Assembly: GCA_963664655.2 (NCBI GenBank)
Contig: OY761554.1
Span: 2,604,001-2,668,000, forward strand
Reading direction: 5' to 3'
Length of the DNA: 64,000 nucleotides
From: Desulfospira sp963664655
GTDB taxonomy: Bacteria; Desulfobacterota; Desulfobacteria; Desulfobacterales; Desulfobacteraceae
Below are positions 8,612 to 17,418 of this stretch, piece by piece. The notes below the pieces were generated by a model. The model did no database searches. It was not told where the DNA came from and saw only the letters and a program-made list of their open reading frames with translations. The translations under genes were made by a program, and so were the position numbers. Each line of letters begins with the position of its first letter. The stretch's first letter is position 1.

Positions 8612-10491
8612 AGCACCTCCCTGAGCATGGAAACAATCTCTTTTTCCAGTTGACTGATTTCTTGGGCAATCACTTCAAGGGGACGCGGTGGCTGGTATAC
8701 ATAGAATTGACGGGTCAGCGGAATTTCATAGCCGACCTTGGTTTTGCTGTGGTCAATCCATGCGTCAGGAACATGGGGGAGAACTTCTGCCTGCAGGTAA
8801 CGTTCACAATGATCCGTCACCAGATCCAGCAGTTTGTCATGATTCGTTTCGTTATCGTATCCCAGCGGCAGTGGCAGCTGAATGTCTGAAGGCAGTGGCA
8901 CAAGCTCCGTATCACGCAATTCAGAGTCCGGCTCCGGATTGCCTTTGGTGTCTGTGCAGGTATCGGCGTCTGGGTCACGCTCCGAAAGGGCTGCCAGAAT
9001 GGCTTTTTTGACAGGCGCCGCAATCTTGATGTCTGCCTTCTTCAATGCGGTATTCAATGCTTTAAGAAACTTGTCCCTGTTGTGATAAAGGATACCTGCA
9101 TCCAGGCCTTCCAATACGGATTTGATCCGGGCCTGCAGCTTTTGTCCGGCTTCAACTTCTTCCCTTTGCTTTGCCGCATCTTTTCGCTTCTTGCTTGTGG
9201 CAAGGTTGGCAAAAGCCCGCTGTTCAGAAAGTCTGCTGATACGATCGGGACTGCACTGGAAATTCAGGCGCAAGGGCCGCTCCACCGTCATTTTCAGAAA
9301 GCCGAATTCCCGGTTGTTAAAAATTTTACTGCAGATCCGCTGTTGGGGGTTGCCGTCGATAATAACCGTGCTTTCAGCATCATGGTCGTTTTCAGCGTAG
9401 AGCCGCACAATTTCGGCAATATGATCGGGCGACATCTCGTGGCGCTTGTTGCCCAGACTTTTATCCATTTTTTTGAAATGCCGGGTGCCGTCTATTAACT
9501 GAATTTTCCCTTTTCGATATTCCTTTTTCTTATTTGTCACCAGCCACACATAGGTGTAAATGCCCGTATTGTAGAACATCTGGTCGGGAAGCGCGATAAT
9601 GGCATCAAGCATATCGTTTTCGATAATCCAACGCCGAATATTGGATTCTCCGCTCCCGGCATCTCCGGTAAATAAAGGGGACCCGTTGAATACGATGCCG
9701 ATCTTTGAACCATCTCCACCGACCTTCGGGGGCTGATGCATTTTAGATATCATGTGTTGCAGAAAAAGCAGAGAACCGTCATTGATGCGGGGTAATCCGG
9801 CTCCGAAACGACCTGAAAAACCAAGATTCTTGTACTCTTCTTTGACAAAGTCCTCTTCAGGTTTCCACTCAACACCAAAGGGAGGATTTGCCAGCATGTA
9901 ATGAAATTTTTTATCGGGATGTCCGTCATTGGGGACAAAACCGTTATTCTTGTTTTTAGCGTCTTTAATACCAAGCGTATCGCCGTATATCAGGTTGCTG
10001 ATGGCATGGGTGGAAAGGTCGATTTCAGAGGAGCAGAACTCTTTGATAATAAGAAATAGACGATTTGCCTCATCAAGCTTGGATATTTCTGCCTCAAATT
10101 CAAATTTATCAAAGATATCTCTGGCCCTGGGGGAGAATCCTTGAATATAAGCAATGAGATTCCCGGCAATATTCGGTGCATCGCCAAGCAGCTTCTCAAA
10201 GGTGAAGCCACTCGTATTAAACAGTTCCTGTTTGCGATCAGTTGCTGCTATGCGGGATAATGCTTTTTCCAGTGCCGGACCTGTAACTCCCTTTGCTTCC
10301 AATCGCTCTTTTTCAGCAAGGACCTTTTCCTTATTTTCAGATAGAACCAGATCGAAACGTCTAAGGACGATCATTGGCAGCATGACGCGTCGATATTGCG
10401 GCGGGCGATAAGGGCCGCGTAGTTTATTTGCAACATTCCAGATGAATGAAATAATCTGATTATGATTTGTAGCTCGTTGCATATCTGTCAC
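8608..10491 (-). CDS. hsdM: Type I restriction enzyme HsdM (N6-adenine methyltransferase)
   Basis: A 627-residue modification subunit. The N-terminal HsdM domain (residues about 10-150, including ISFIWNVANKLRG and PMIVLRRFD) is followed by a SAM-dependent methyltransferase core with the catalytic NPPF motif (ANPPFGVEW) near residue 198 and the downstream IALPDQMFYNTGIYTYVW segment. It methylates adenine in the host target and forms M2S1, and R2M2S1 with HsdR. A C-terminal extension (about 450-627) is helical and ends in QISQLEKEIVSMLREVL, a coiled coil likely to contact HsdS. First gene of the operon; the start is the first ATG. An HTH remnant interrupted by a 91-bp repeat lies upstream. Confidence 0.95.
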   Translation of the reverse strand: MTDMQRATNHNQIISFIWNVANKLRGPYRPPQYRRVMLPMIVLRRFDLVLSENKEKVLAEKERLEAKGVTGPALEKALSRIAATDRKQELFNTSGFTFEKLLGDAPNIAGNLIAYIQGFSPRARDIFDKFEFEAEISKLDEANRLFLIIKEFCSSEIDLSTHAISNLIYGDTLGIKDAKNKNNGFVPNDGHPDKKFHYMLANPPFGVEWKPEEDFVKEEYKNLGFSGRFGAGLPRINDGSLLFLQHMISKMHQPPKVGGDGSKIGIVFNGSPLFTGDAGSGESNIRRWIIENDMLDAIIALPDQMFYNTGIYTYVWLVTNKKKEYRKGKIQLIDGTRHFKKMDKSLGNKRHEMSPDHIAEIVRLYAENDHDAESTVIIDGNPQQRICSKIFNNREFGFLKMTVERPLRLNFQCSPDRISRLSEQRAFANLATSKKRKDAAKQREEVEAGQKLQARIKSVLEGLDAGILYHNRDKFLKALNTALKKADIKIAAPVKKAILAALSERDPDADTCTDTKGNPEPDSELRDTELVPLPSDIQLPLPLGYDNETNHDKLLDLVTDHCERYLQAEVLPHVPDAWIDHSKTKVGYEIPLTRQFYVYQPPRPLEVIAQEISQLEKEIVSMLREVL

Positions 10492-10625
10492 TTTCTCTGA
10501 GTCGATTTGGATTGGTCAATTTGTTTGACCTCCCCCCTTGTTTGCACCCATTCAGTAATCTTGTCTTTTTTTGAAATCTACAAAACGGCCTATTTTGTAT
10601 GCGAGTATGCCTTTATTGCTTATAA

Positions 10626-10716
10626 CCGTCACGGACGGCTTGGGTTATCCAACCAAGCACCGCCCACAACGAAAAATGAAAGTCTTTTCGGCTTGTTAGT
10701 GAGTCTTTCATATAAA
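10626..10716 (+). repeat. 91-bp structured repeat, copy 1
   Basis: Starts with CCGTCACGGACGG (hairpin CCGTC/GACGG), continues with CTTGGGTTATCCAACCAAG (hairpin CTTGG/CCAAG) and the constant CACCGCCCACAACGAAAAA, and ends with a third stem of ATGAAAG against CTTTCAT and the terminal TATAAA. In this copy the third stem carries one mismatch (GAGTC instead of GAGAC). It lies in a degraded helix-turn-helix gene upstream of hsdM. Confidence 0.9.
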
Positions 10717-10860
10717 CCGGTATATGGCTCGCCTCCCAGATAGTCTTCAATTTCATTTACGGCTAACCATCTCTCTTTCATTTTTAACTACAGTATTCTT
10801 TCTTTAGAGCCGTCTTCAAACCACTCGTCAAGCAGGTTAACCTTATGGAGGCATCCCAGA
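10629..10860 (-). pseudogene. Excisionase-like HTH gene remnants, interrupted by a 91-bp repeat
   Basis: Two minus-strand pieces. Reading from 10860 down to a stop at 10788, the frame gives KVNLLDEWFEDGSKERIL, which resembles the C-terminal end of small excisionase-family HTH proteins. Six bases later an ATG at 10781 opens MKERWLAVNEIEDYLGGEP, the typical N-terminus of such proteins. After about 22 codons that frame runs into the 91-bp element, which supplies the peptide RLSFFVVGGAWLDNPSRP and a stop at 10629. The order (C-terminal piece upstream of N-terminal piece) implies two former tandem genes or a rearrangement. Non-functional as it stands. Confidence 0.55.
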
Positions 10861-11186
10861 GGACACAATGCGACTACATTAAGTTAAACAGGGATAGAAA
10901 TCTATAAATAAAATAAGAAAACACAAGCCCTCTTTCAGATTTTGAGCTTGGCCTATCATCATCAGTAGCCTTTGCCGATTTATAATCAGCATGCAATCGC
11001 AAAAATATTGTTGGGGATATCGTTTCAAATTTTAGACTGAGGACTATATCGCAAGCAACTTTTCCAAAGGTGAAATCCAAAACCCAACACTATTATTAAA
11101 AGTCTGAGGGAGGGGGTAAGAATCTGGCATTGGGCACAGAATCAGGCACGAAAATCAAACCGGGGACAAGATTGGGCACAGAAATT
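10861..11186. other. Intergenic island edge, no gene recognised
   Basis: AT-rich, no convincing reading frame. It holds a short near-palindrome GATTTATAATC near 10977 and, from 11128 to 11186, three degenerate copies of a GGGCACAGAAT-like unit. Similar short units often mark transposon or REP-type scars. This stretch separates the restriction island from the tRNA-Val gene. Confidence 0.4.
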
Positions 11187-11227
11187 AAAAAAGGCTTACG
11201 GAAATTTTCCGTAAGCCTTTTATTTTT
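11187..11227 (-). terminator. Intrinsic terminator downstream of tRNA-Val
   Basis: Near-perfect stem AAAGGCTTACGGAAA / TTTCCGTAAGCCTTT with an A-run on one side and a T-run on the other. It lies directly after the 3' end of the minus-strand tRNA gene and could act in both directions. Confidence 0.85.
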
Positions 11228-11228
11228 C

Positions 11229-11304
11229 TGGTAGGCACGAGCGGACTTGAACCGCTGACTTCTACCGTGTCGAGGTAGCACTCTACCAACTGAGTTACGC
11301 GCCT
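11229..11304 (-). tRNA. tRNA-Val (GAC), CCA encoded, atypical C33
   Basis: A 76-nt cloverleaf folds by eye. The acceptor AGGCGCG pairs with CGTGCCT (one G-T pair) and is followed by A and an encoded CCA. D stem is ACTC/GAGT, anticodon stem CTACC/GGTAG, T stem AGCGG/CCGCT with loop TTCAAGT. The seven-base anticodon loop is TCGACAC, so the anticodon is GAC (valine). Position 33 is C instead of the nearly universal U. The gene reads toward the restriction island, whose boundary lies at its 3' end, the usual site of island integration. Confidence 0.85.
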
Positions 11305-11443
11305 TTATTGCTGAAAAGGATTTTTACCAAACCCTTAATTGAGTGTCAAGAAAAACCGTCCGATGGTGTGAATATTATGGCACCATTATAGCCCCAGGCT
11401 TCCCGGCATTGCATGAAGAACGCCCGATAAACCGCTCAATCCG

Positions 11444-12742
11444 CTATTCATCAAGGGATTGTCCGGTTACGGGGGACGGTTCCGAAGATTCCGGCGTTTC
11501 CGGAAACGTGCCCGATGTTTCCGGGACGATGGGGTCCTGTTCAATAAAGCGGATGGACACCTTGTCCGGGGTTACGGCAAGGATTTCAAGGCCAAAGTCA
11601 TCAAAGGTCTTTAACATGAGGGTGTCGGCAAACTGGGTGGTGGAACCTTTATAGATGATTTCCATGACCGCACTGGAGGACCCGATTTCTTTGGGCACCA
11701 TGTTTTCAATGTCGGACATGTCCTTGAACCGTCTTTTCAAGGCAATAAACCGGTTTAAGAAATCCTCCCCTTCCAGGGCCAGCTCGAAGCCGTTTTCTTT
11801 CCTCTGGGTTTTGCTCCAGAATTGGTTGAGCCGCTCAATCAGGTTTTGGGATGCGGTCTGGGCGGCCTTGTCAATGGCCTGGGAATTGCCTTCGTCTTCC
11901 ATGGTGCTGGTGGCGGCTTCTTTGACGCCGAATTGAAAGGCCAGTGTGCCTGACTTTACGTCATAGGCATTGATTTCAACCATGCCGTCAAAGGCCCGCT
12001 GGTCCCCCATGCGGTTGATGGATTCAGACGATTTGACCCGGCCGATAATCACCATGTCGGCATCTAAGGCCTCCCCTAGATTGATGGCGGCCTGCTCATC
12101 ATAAATGGTGGTAAACTCAACTTTGTAGTTTGCCGGGTCCGGGTGCTGATCTGGCTCAAGAACGGATCTGAACCGTTTTTCAGCAAGGGTGTTCAACAGA
12201 ATGGATTCAGCTGCAGAGTGATAGGGTTCAGGGTTTCTGCCCCACCAGTATCGGGGAAGAATTTCCTGGGAGGTCTGTTCGGCAATCAGGAACAGCAGGC
12301 TCGGGGTGCTGTGTTCCGTGTTAATAAGCCGGGCTTTGGTCAGACGTTCTTCAAGAAGGTTCAGGCTGACCTGGGATTCAACGCTGACCAGGTAGTTTCC
12401 GCCGTATGAGGTGCCCCCCAGCACTTTGTAGGTAATGATAAACTTGTCGGTGTCGGCCAGGATATGGTCATGGATAAACTCAAGGCTGGCGGCCATGGCC
12501 TGGCCGGGTATTAATGAGGCCACGGCGTGTTCCACCGCCTTTTCAAGGGCCTGGGATACGGCCTGTTGTTTTGCCCCGGGAATATCCTGGCCGGATATTT
12601 CTTTTAACCCTAAAGTCACAAATTCTTTCTGGCTTTCTTTCTGGGCCAGTGCCGCCGGGCAATACCAGATGGCGGCCAGGAAAATTGATCCCATAATCAG
12701 CGCCATCTGCCGGGTTCTAAATTTATTCAGTGTTCGGACCAT
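11444..12742 (-). CDS. Secreted FlgT-like protein of unknown function
   Basis: A 432-residue protein with an N-terminal signal peptide (hydrophobic MALIMGSIFLAAIWYCPAALA, cleavage after ALA). The next part (GLKEISGQDIPGAKQQAVSQAL) resembles the N-terminal domain of flagellar assembly protein T and related LPP20-like periplasmic proteins. The middle (LGEALDADMVIIGRVKSSE) resembles the domain that follows in those proteins. The C-terminus is proline- and serine-rich. No other flagellar gene is near, so a flagellar role is not supported. It starts two bases after the polyprenyl synthase stop and is the last gene of the htpG-rimO-ispB-like operon. Confidence 0.6.
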   Translation of the reverse strand: MVRTLNKFRTRQMALIMGSIFLAAIWYCPAALAQKESQKEFVTLGLKEISGQDIPGAKQQAVSQALEKAVEHAVASLIPGQAMAASLEFIHDHILADTDKFIITYKVLGGTSYGGNYLVSVESQVSLNLLEERLTKARLINTEHSTPSLLFLIAEQTSQEILPRYWWGRNPEPYHSAAESILLNTLAEKRFRSVLEPDQHPDPANYKVEFTTIYDEQAAINLGEALDADMVIIGRVKSSESINRMGDQRAFDGMVEINAYDVKSGTLAFQFGVKEAATSTMEDEGNSQAIDKAAQTASQNLIERLNQFWSKTQRKENGFELALEGEDFLNRFIALKRRFKDMSDIENMVPKEIGSSSAVMEIIYKGSTTQFADTLMLKTFDDFGLEILAVTPDKVSIRFIEQDPIVPETSGTFPETPESSEPSPVTGQSLDE

Positions 12743-12744
12743 TC

Positions 12745-13728
12745 TTATACCTTTCGTTGAACCGCATAGTCAGCAATCATTCCCAATAAGGACTTTGAAT
12801 CACCATCTTCAAAAAGATCCAGGTTTTCTTTTGCTTTTTTGATATGATCTGTTGCCAGGGACTGGGTATATTCGATGCCCTCAAGATCCATAATTTTTTG
12901 TTTTAAAGTTTCAAACTTGTCCGGATCAAATTCCGGTTCAAAAACCAGTTCCAGCATCTTTTTTCGCTCGCCTTGGGATGCCCTGGCAAGGCTGTGAATC
13001 AGGGGCAGGGTAAGCTTTCCCTCCCGCATGTCTGCGCCGGGGTTTTTGCCCAGCTCCTTTGCCGTTGCCGTATAGTCCAGAAGGTCATCGGCCATCTGAA
13101 AGGCCATGCCGATATGGTAGCCGAACCGCTTTAATGCCTCCTGGTGTTCATGGTCCGCCCCGGCAATGAGGGCGCCGCTCTGGCAGGCCCCCTGGATCAG
13201 GACCGCGGTTTTCCTCCGGATAATCTCGAAATAGTCTTCCGGGCTTAAATCCGCCTTTCCTTTGTGGCTGAGCTGGTCGATCTCGCCCTGGGACATCTCC
13301 CGTGTAATGCCCGCAATCACTGAGATCACTTTCGGGTTTTCGGTCCGGGCCGACAGCTCCAGGGCCTTGGCTAAAAGAAAGTCTCCGGTCAGCACCACCT
13401 GGGGCGTAGCCCATTGGTGATGGGCGGCCACCTTGCCCCGCCGTATGTCGGCCTGGTCCACCACATCATCGTGGAGAAGGGTGGCGGCGTGCAGGTATTC
13501 GAAAATCGTGGAGAACAGGATTTCAAATCCATTGGCATACCCGCATATTCTGGCACTGTGGATCATGAGCAGCGGCCGCAGCCGCTTTCCCCCGCTGAAC
13601 AGCAGATGGGAGGCAATTTGTCTGACCAGGTCAAGATGGGGGTCCAGATTTTCGGCCAGGGCCTGCTCCACCTTTTCCAGATCAGGTGCGGACAGGTCAA
13701 GGATTCGGGCCTTTAAATCAGATGTCAT
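12745..13728 (-). CDS. ispB: Polyprenyl diphosphate synthase (long-chain, IspB/HepT type)
   Basis: A 327-residue trans-prenyltransferase that elongates farnesyl or geranylgeranyl diphosphate with isopentenyl diphosphate to make the quinone side chain. Visible motifs: GGKRLRPLL near residue 48, the first aspartate-rich motif LLHDDVVDQADIRRG near residue 87, and the second in QMADDLLDY near residue 212. Length is normal. Its start overlaps the rimO stop by four bases. Product chain length cannot be read reliably; in sulfate reducers the product would serve menaquinone (inference). Confidence 0.9.
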   Translation of the reverse strand: MTSDLKARILDLSAPDLEKVEQALAENLDPHLDLVRQIASHLLFSGGKRLRPLLMIHSARICGYANGFEILFSTIFEYLHAATLLHDDVVDQADIRRGKVAAHHQWATPQVVLTGDFLLAKALELSARTENPKVISVIAGITREMSQGEIDQLSHKGKADLSPEDYFEIIRRKTAVLIQGACQSGALIAGADHEHQEALKRFGYHIGMAFQMADDLLDYTATAKELGKNPGADMREGKLTLPLIHSLARASQGERKKMLELVFEPEFDPDKFETLKQKIMDLEGIEYTQSLATDHIKKAKENLDLFEDGDSKSLLGMIADYAVQRKV

Positions 13729-15062
13729 GCAAGTTCTCCGGCAATATCATATTCAAACACATCTGTTATCTTTACATGAAACCGGGCGCCGATTTCAAGA
13801 GCGTTTGCATAAATAAAGGTGACCCCGTCCACTTCAGGGGCCTGGAACATGGTCCGGCCGATATAGACGCCGGGTTCCGGGTTTTCTTCCACCATGACCG
13901 GATAAATTTTATCAAGGTGCTTTTCATTGACCTGTTTTGAGATATCGGCCTGGGCCGCCATGATCCGGTCGTGGCGCTCTTCGGCCAGTTCTTCAGGGAC
14001 ATGGTTGTTTAAATGGTGGGAGGGCAGGTCATCGGCGTCGGAATAGGCAAACACTCCCAGATGATCAAACTGAACCTCGTGAATAAAGTCCATCAGTTCT
14101 TTGAAATCATCATCTGTTTCCCCGGGGAACCCGACAATCACCGTGGTCCGCAGCGCGGCATCCGGATCAATTTCCCGGATCAGTTTGAACAGGGCCTCAA
14201 GATCTTTACGGCCATAGGGACGGCCCATGCGTTTGAGCACAGAAGCGGACGCGTGCTGAATGGGGACATCGTAATAAGAACAGATATTGTCATGGGCTTT
14301 CACCGTTTCAATGACGGCCCGGTCAAGGGAACCTGGGTGGGTGTATAAAAACCTGAGCCAGGCCAGAGGGTCTTTGGCGGCCATGGTTTCTGCCACCGAA
14401 GACAGGACATGGTGAAACCCTGAATTTTCGGCAAGGTCAAGGCCGTAATCGGTGGTGTTTTCCGCGGTCAGAATGATTTCCGGCGCCCCTTTGGACAGCA
14501 GCTGTCCGGCTTCCCGGCAGATGTCCCTGATGGGCCTTGACCGCTGCTTTCCCCGAAGTTTAGGGATAATGCAGTAGGTGCAGTGCCGGCCGCACCCTTC
14601 TGAAACCTTGATGTAGGAAAAGCGGTTTAGAACCGGTGCCCTGGCGATGGAAAGGTCCTGAAAGTGTCTGGCATTGGGATCAGGGAACAGGGTCAGGGGG
14701 CTGCGGCTGCTGTGGCCTTCAACGGCTTCCACAATGGCATCGCAGGCCCCGGTTCCCAGAAAGGCGTCCACCTCAGGCAGGCTTGAAATCAGGTCTTTGT
14801 CGGTGCTGTACCGCTGGGCCAGGCAGCCGGTTACGATCAGTCTGGTACAGGTTCCCTGTTCCTTATACCCGGCCATGGCCAGAATAATGTCAACCGCCTC
14901 CTGGGAGGCGGTTGATATAAATCCGCAGGTGTTGACGATGATCGCTTCAGCCTGGCCGGGATCATCCGCAGGGGTGTGGCCGGCATGGATCAGGCGTCCC
15001 AGCATGATCTCGCTGTCCACCTGGTTCCGGGAACACCCCAGGGTTTCTATATGGATTCTCAT
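13725..15062 (-). CDS. rimO: Ribosomal protein uS12 methylthiotransferase RimO
   Basis: A 445-residue radical-SAM methylthiotransferase that modifies an aspartate of ribosomal protein S12. The N-terminal MTTase domain carries the three cluster cysteines C10 (TLGCSRNQVDSE), C46 (VNTCGF) and C80 (VTGCLAQRY). The radical-SAM motif CGRHCTYC lies near residue 155, and a C-terminal TRAM-like domain ends the protein. TLGCSRNQVDSE and the gene length fit RimO rather than MiaB. It overlaps both htpG upstream and the polyprenyl synthase downstream by four bases, so the genes are translationally coupled. Confidence 0.9.
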   Translation of the reverse strand: MRIHIETLGCSRNQVDSEIMLGRLIHAGHTPADDPGQAEAIIVNTCGFISTASQEAVDIILAMAGYKEQGTCTRLIVTGCLAQRYSTDKDLISSLPEVDAFLGTGACDAIVEAVEGHSSRSPLTLFPDPNARHFQDLSIARAPVLNRFSYIKVSEGCGRHCTYCIIPKLRGKQRSRPIRDICREAGQLLSKGAPEIILTAENTTDYGLDLAENSGFHHVLSSVAETMAAKDPLAWLRFLYTHPGSLDRAVIETVKAHDNICSYYDVPIQHASASVLKRMGRPYGRKDLEALFKLIREIDPDAALRTTVIVGFPGETDDDFKELMDFIHEVQFDHLGVFAYSDADDLPSHHLNNHVPEELAEERHDRIMAAQADISKQVNEKHLDKIYPVMVEENPEPGVYIGRTMFQAPEVDGVTFIYANALEIGARFHVKITDVFEYDIAGELA

Positions 15063-16981
15063 ATGGCCTTGGCCATGAGATCTCCCAAAAGTTTGGAGAA
15101 CCGGGCCGGGTTGTCCAGTTTCCCGCCTTCGCTGATCACGGCCGCATCATAAAGCAGATCGCAGTAGTCCGTCAGCACCGGGTTGGTGGTGTCGGTCTCA
15201 AACGCCTCTTTGATTTTCGCCATGACCGGGTGGCTGATGTTGACTTCCATGGTCCGTTTCTGTTCCGGTGTTTTCTGGCCCGAGGCCTTCAGGATTTTTT
15301 CCATGTAGGCGCTCATGCCCCAGTCATCACCGGACAGACAGGACACGGAATCCTTAAGCCGGCTGGATACGGTGACTTCCTTGACCTTGTTTTCAAGCTT
15401 GCCTTTAAGAAAGGACAGCAGGGCGGAAAATTCATTTTTCTTTTCATCGTCCACCTTTGCCACATCCAGATCGCCTTTTTCAGCGCTTTTGAGTTTCTTT
15501 TCCTTGTATTCCGTTAAGGACTGGACCACCCACTCGTCAATGGGGTCCACCATGAGAAGGACTTCATAATCCTTTTCTTTGAGGGCTTCGATCAGCGGAG
15601 AGTTCATCAGAGAGGTTAAGTTTTCCCCGGTCAGATAGTAGATCTCTTTCTGGTCTTCCTTCATGTTGTCAATGTATTCATCAAGGGAAACCCATTTGTC
15701 ACCTGATTTTGTGGTCTTGTACCGAAGAAGGGACGCGATCCGTTCCTTGTTTTCAAAATCCGTGGGGATGCCGGCTTTTAGGGCCTGGCCGAATTCCACA
15801 AAGAATTCTTCGTATTTTTCCTTTTCCATGCCTTCCAGAACGGAAAAAATCTGTTTGACCAGGTTCTTTTTGATGTTTCTGACCAGCCGGTCCTCCTGGA
15901 GGATTTCACGGCTCACGTTAAGGTTCAGGTCCGGGGCATCCACAATCCCCTGGACAAAGCCCAGGTATTCGGGAAGCAGTTCCTTGCAGTCATCCATGAT
16001 GAACACCCGTTTGCAGTAAAGCTGCATCCCGTGCTTTCTTTCGGGCCGGAACAGGTCAAAGGGCGCCTTTTCCGGAATGTACATGAGCACATCGTATTCC
16101 GTGACCCCTTCGAATTTTTTATGGATGGTCTCCATGGGCTTGTCCCAGTTGTGGGAAATATGCTTGTAAAACTCCTCATGCTCCTTTTCCGTGACCTCGT
16201 CTTTGGCCTTGGCCCAGATGGCTTTCATGGAGTTTAAGGTTTCGTCTTTTTTAACCTTTCTGAAGGTATCCCCGATGGGTTTGCCCTTGGAATCCTTGAT
16301 AATTTCATTTTCAGGGATGGGCTCGCTTTTTTCCACATTCATGATCACCGGGTAGGTAACAAAATCCGAATGCTTTTTGACAATGTGCTGAATGGTGTAG
16401 TCTTCGGTGAAATCCTGGCCGCCTTCTTCGGGGTCTTTGAGGTAAAGGGTGATGGTGGTGCCCCGGCTGTCTTTGTCGATTTCTTCGATGGCGTAAGTGC
16501 CAAGGCCGTCAGATTCCCACCGGGTCCCCTTTTCATGGCCTGCGGCCCGGGTTTCAAGGCAGACCTTGTCCGCCACGATAAAGGCAGAGTAAAACCCCAC
16601 ACCGAACTGGCCGATGAGTTCCGGGGTCAGGGAGGTTTCATTTTTTGATTTTTCCAGGGCTTCCATAAAGGCGGCCGTGCCGGACTTGGCAATGGTCCCG
16701 ATATTGTCATTGACCTCATCATAGGTCATGCCGATCCCGTTGTCTGAGATCACAAAGGTTTTTTCTTCGGGGTTCACGGCCAGGCGGATGTGGTAGTCAT
16801 TGTCGTCGGCAAAGAGTTCCGGCTCGGTCTGCTCTTTGAACTTTGCCTTGTCAATGGCGTCGGATGCATTGGAAATCAACTCTCTGACAAAGATTTCCTT
16901 GTTGGAATAAAGCGAGTGGATGATCAGGTTCAGCAGTTGCTGAACTTCAGTCTTAAATTCATGTGTTTGCTTGGTTCCCAT
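15059..16981 (-). CDS. htpG: Chaperone HtpG (Hsp90 family)
   Basis: An ATP-dependent cytosolic chaperone of 640 residues. The GHKL ATPase domain is complete: ELISNASDAIDK, DNGIGMTYDEV and the GQFGVGFYSAF lid region, followed by the middle domain (NVSREILQED) and the C-terminal dimerisation domain ending NPARFSKLLGDLM. An upstream in-frame ATG would add 18 residues, but AGGAGC lies a good distance before the internal ATG at 16981 and the protein then begins MGTKQTHEF as usual for the family, so that start is chosen. First gene of the four-gene operon. Confidence 0.95.
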   Translation of the reverse strand: MGTKQTHEFKTEVQQLLNLIIHSLYSNKEIFVRELISNASDAIDKAKFKEQTEPELFADDNDYHIRLAVNPEEKTFVISDNGIGMTYDEVNDNIGTIAKSGTAAFMEALEKSKNETSLTPELIGQFGVGFYSAFIVADKVCLETRAAGHEKGTRWESDGLGTYAIEEIDKDSRGTTITLYLKDPEEGGQDFTEDYTIQHIVKKHSDFVTYPVIMNVEKSEPIPENEIIKDSKGKPIGDTFRKVKKDETLNSMKAIWAKAKDEVTEKEHEEFYKHISHNWDKPMETIHKKFEGVTEYDVLMYIPEKAPFDLFRPERKHGMQLYCKRVFIMDDCKELLPEYLGFVQGIVDAPDLNLNVSREILQEDRLVRNIKKNLVKQIFSVLEGMEKEKYEEFFVEFGQALKAGIPTDFENKERIASLLRYKTTKSGDKWVSLDEYIDNMKEDQKEIYYLTGENLTSLMNSPLIEALKEKDYEVLLMVDPIDEWVVQSLTEYKEKKLKSAEKGDLDVAKVDDEKKNEFSALLSFLKGKLENKVKEVTVSSRLKDSVSCLSGDDWGMSAYMEKILKASGQKTPEQKRTMEVNISHPVMAKIKEAFETDTTNPVLTDYCDLLYDAAVISEGGKLDNPARFSKLLGDLMAKAI

Positions 16982-17179
16982 TTTAACCTTAGCTCCTGTT
17001 TTAAATCTGAACAATATTATTGCCGGCCGGAGCATCAGCCCCGGGATGTTTAAGTCCTAAAATAAATAACAGGCCTCTTAAATCCCGGCGTATTCCTCCC
17101 CGGCTCAGCCTTAAGTTTTTAAATATAATTGTCGCAAAAACCAGATTGTCAAGATAAAGACCGCCCTCAAAAAATGCAG

Positions 17180-17254
17180 GGAGACCGGAAACCGGAGACG
17201 GGAGACCGGAATGCGGTTACCCGGGGGAGTCGCGATTCCCGGTCTCCGGTTTTT
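17180..17254. repeat. Heptamer repeat array with inverted partner (htpG-thyX gap)
   Basis: Five contiguous 7-bp units GGAGACC, GGAAACC, GGAGACG, GGAGACC, GGAATGC (17180-17214) are followed after 19 bases by inverted units GATTCCC, GGTCTCC, GGTTTTT (17234-17254). The two halves can pair into a GC-rich stem that ends in a T-run on the plus strand. The remainder of the 16982-17418 gap shows no gene. Confidence 0.7.
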
Positions 17255-17418
17255 TCACTGGAATTCACAAATAATATCCAAATGTCATGCCGGATTTCAA
17301 ATGCGGTTGCCCTGAAAAGAAACTTTTGATTTATTTTCAGGTGTGATTTACTATGGCAAAAATTTGAAAAGGTTCGCTTAGATCAACCATTTACCATAAT
17401 GAAACCCATAGGAATGAT

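Noticed and set aside
17129..17329. Plus-strand frame across the heptamer hairpin
   Set aside because: Low-complexity translation of GGAGACC units; no start signal.
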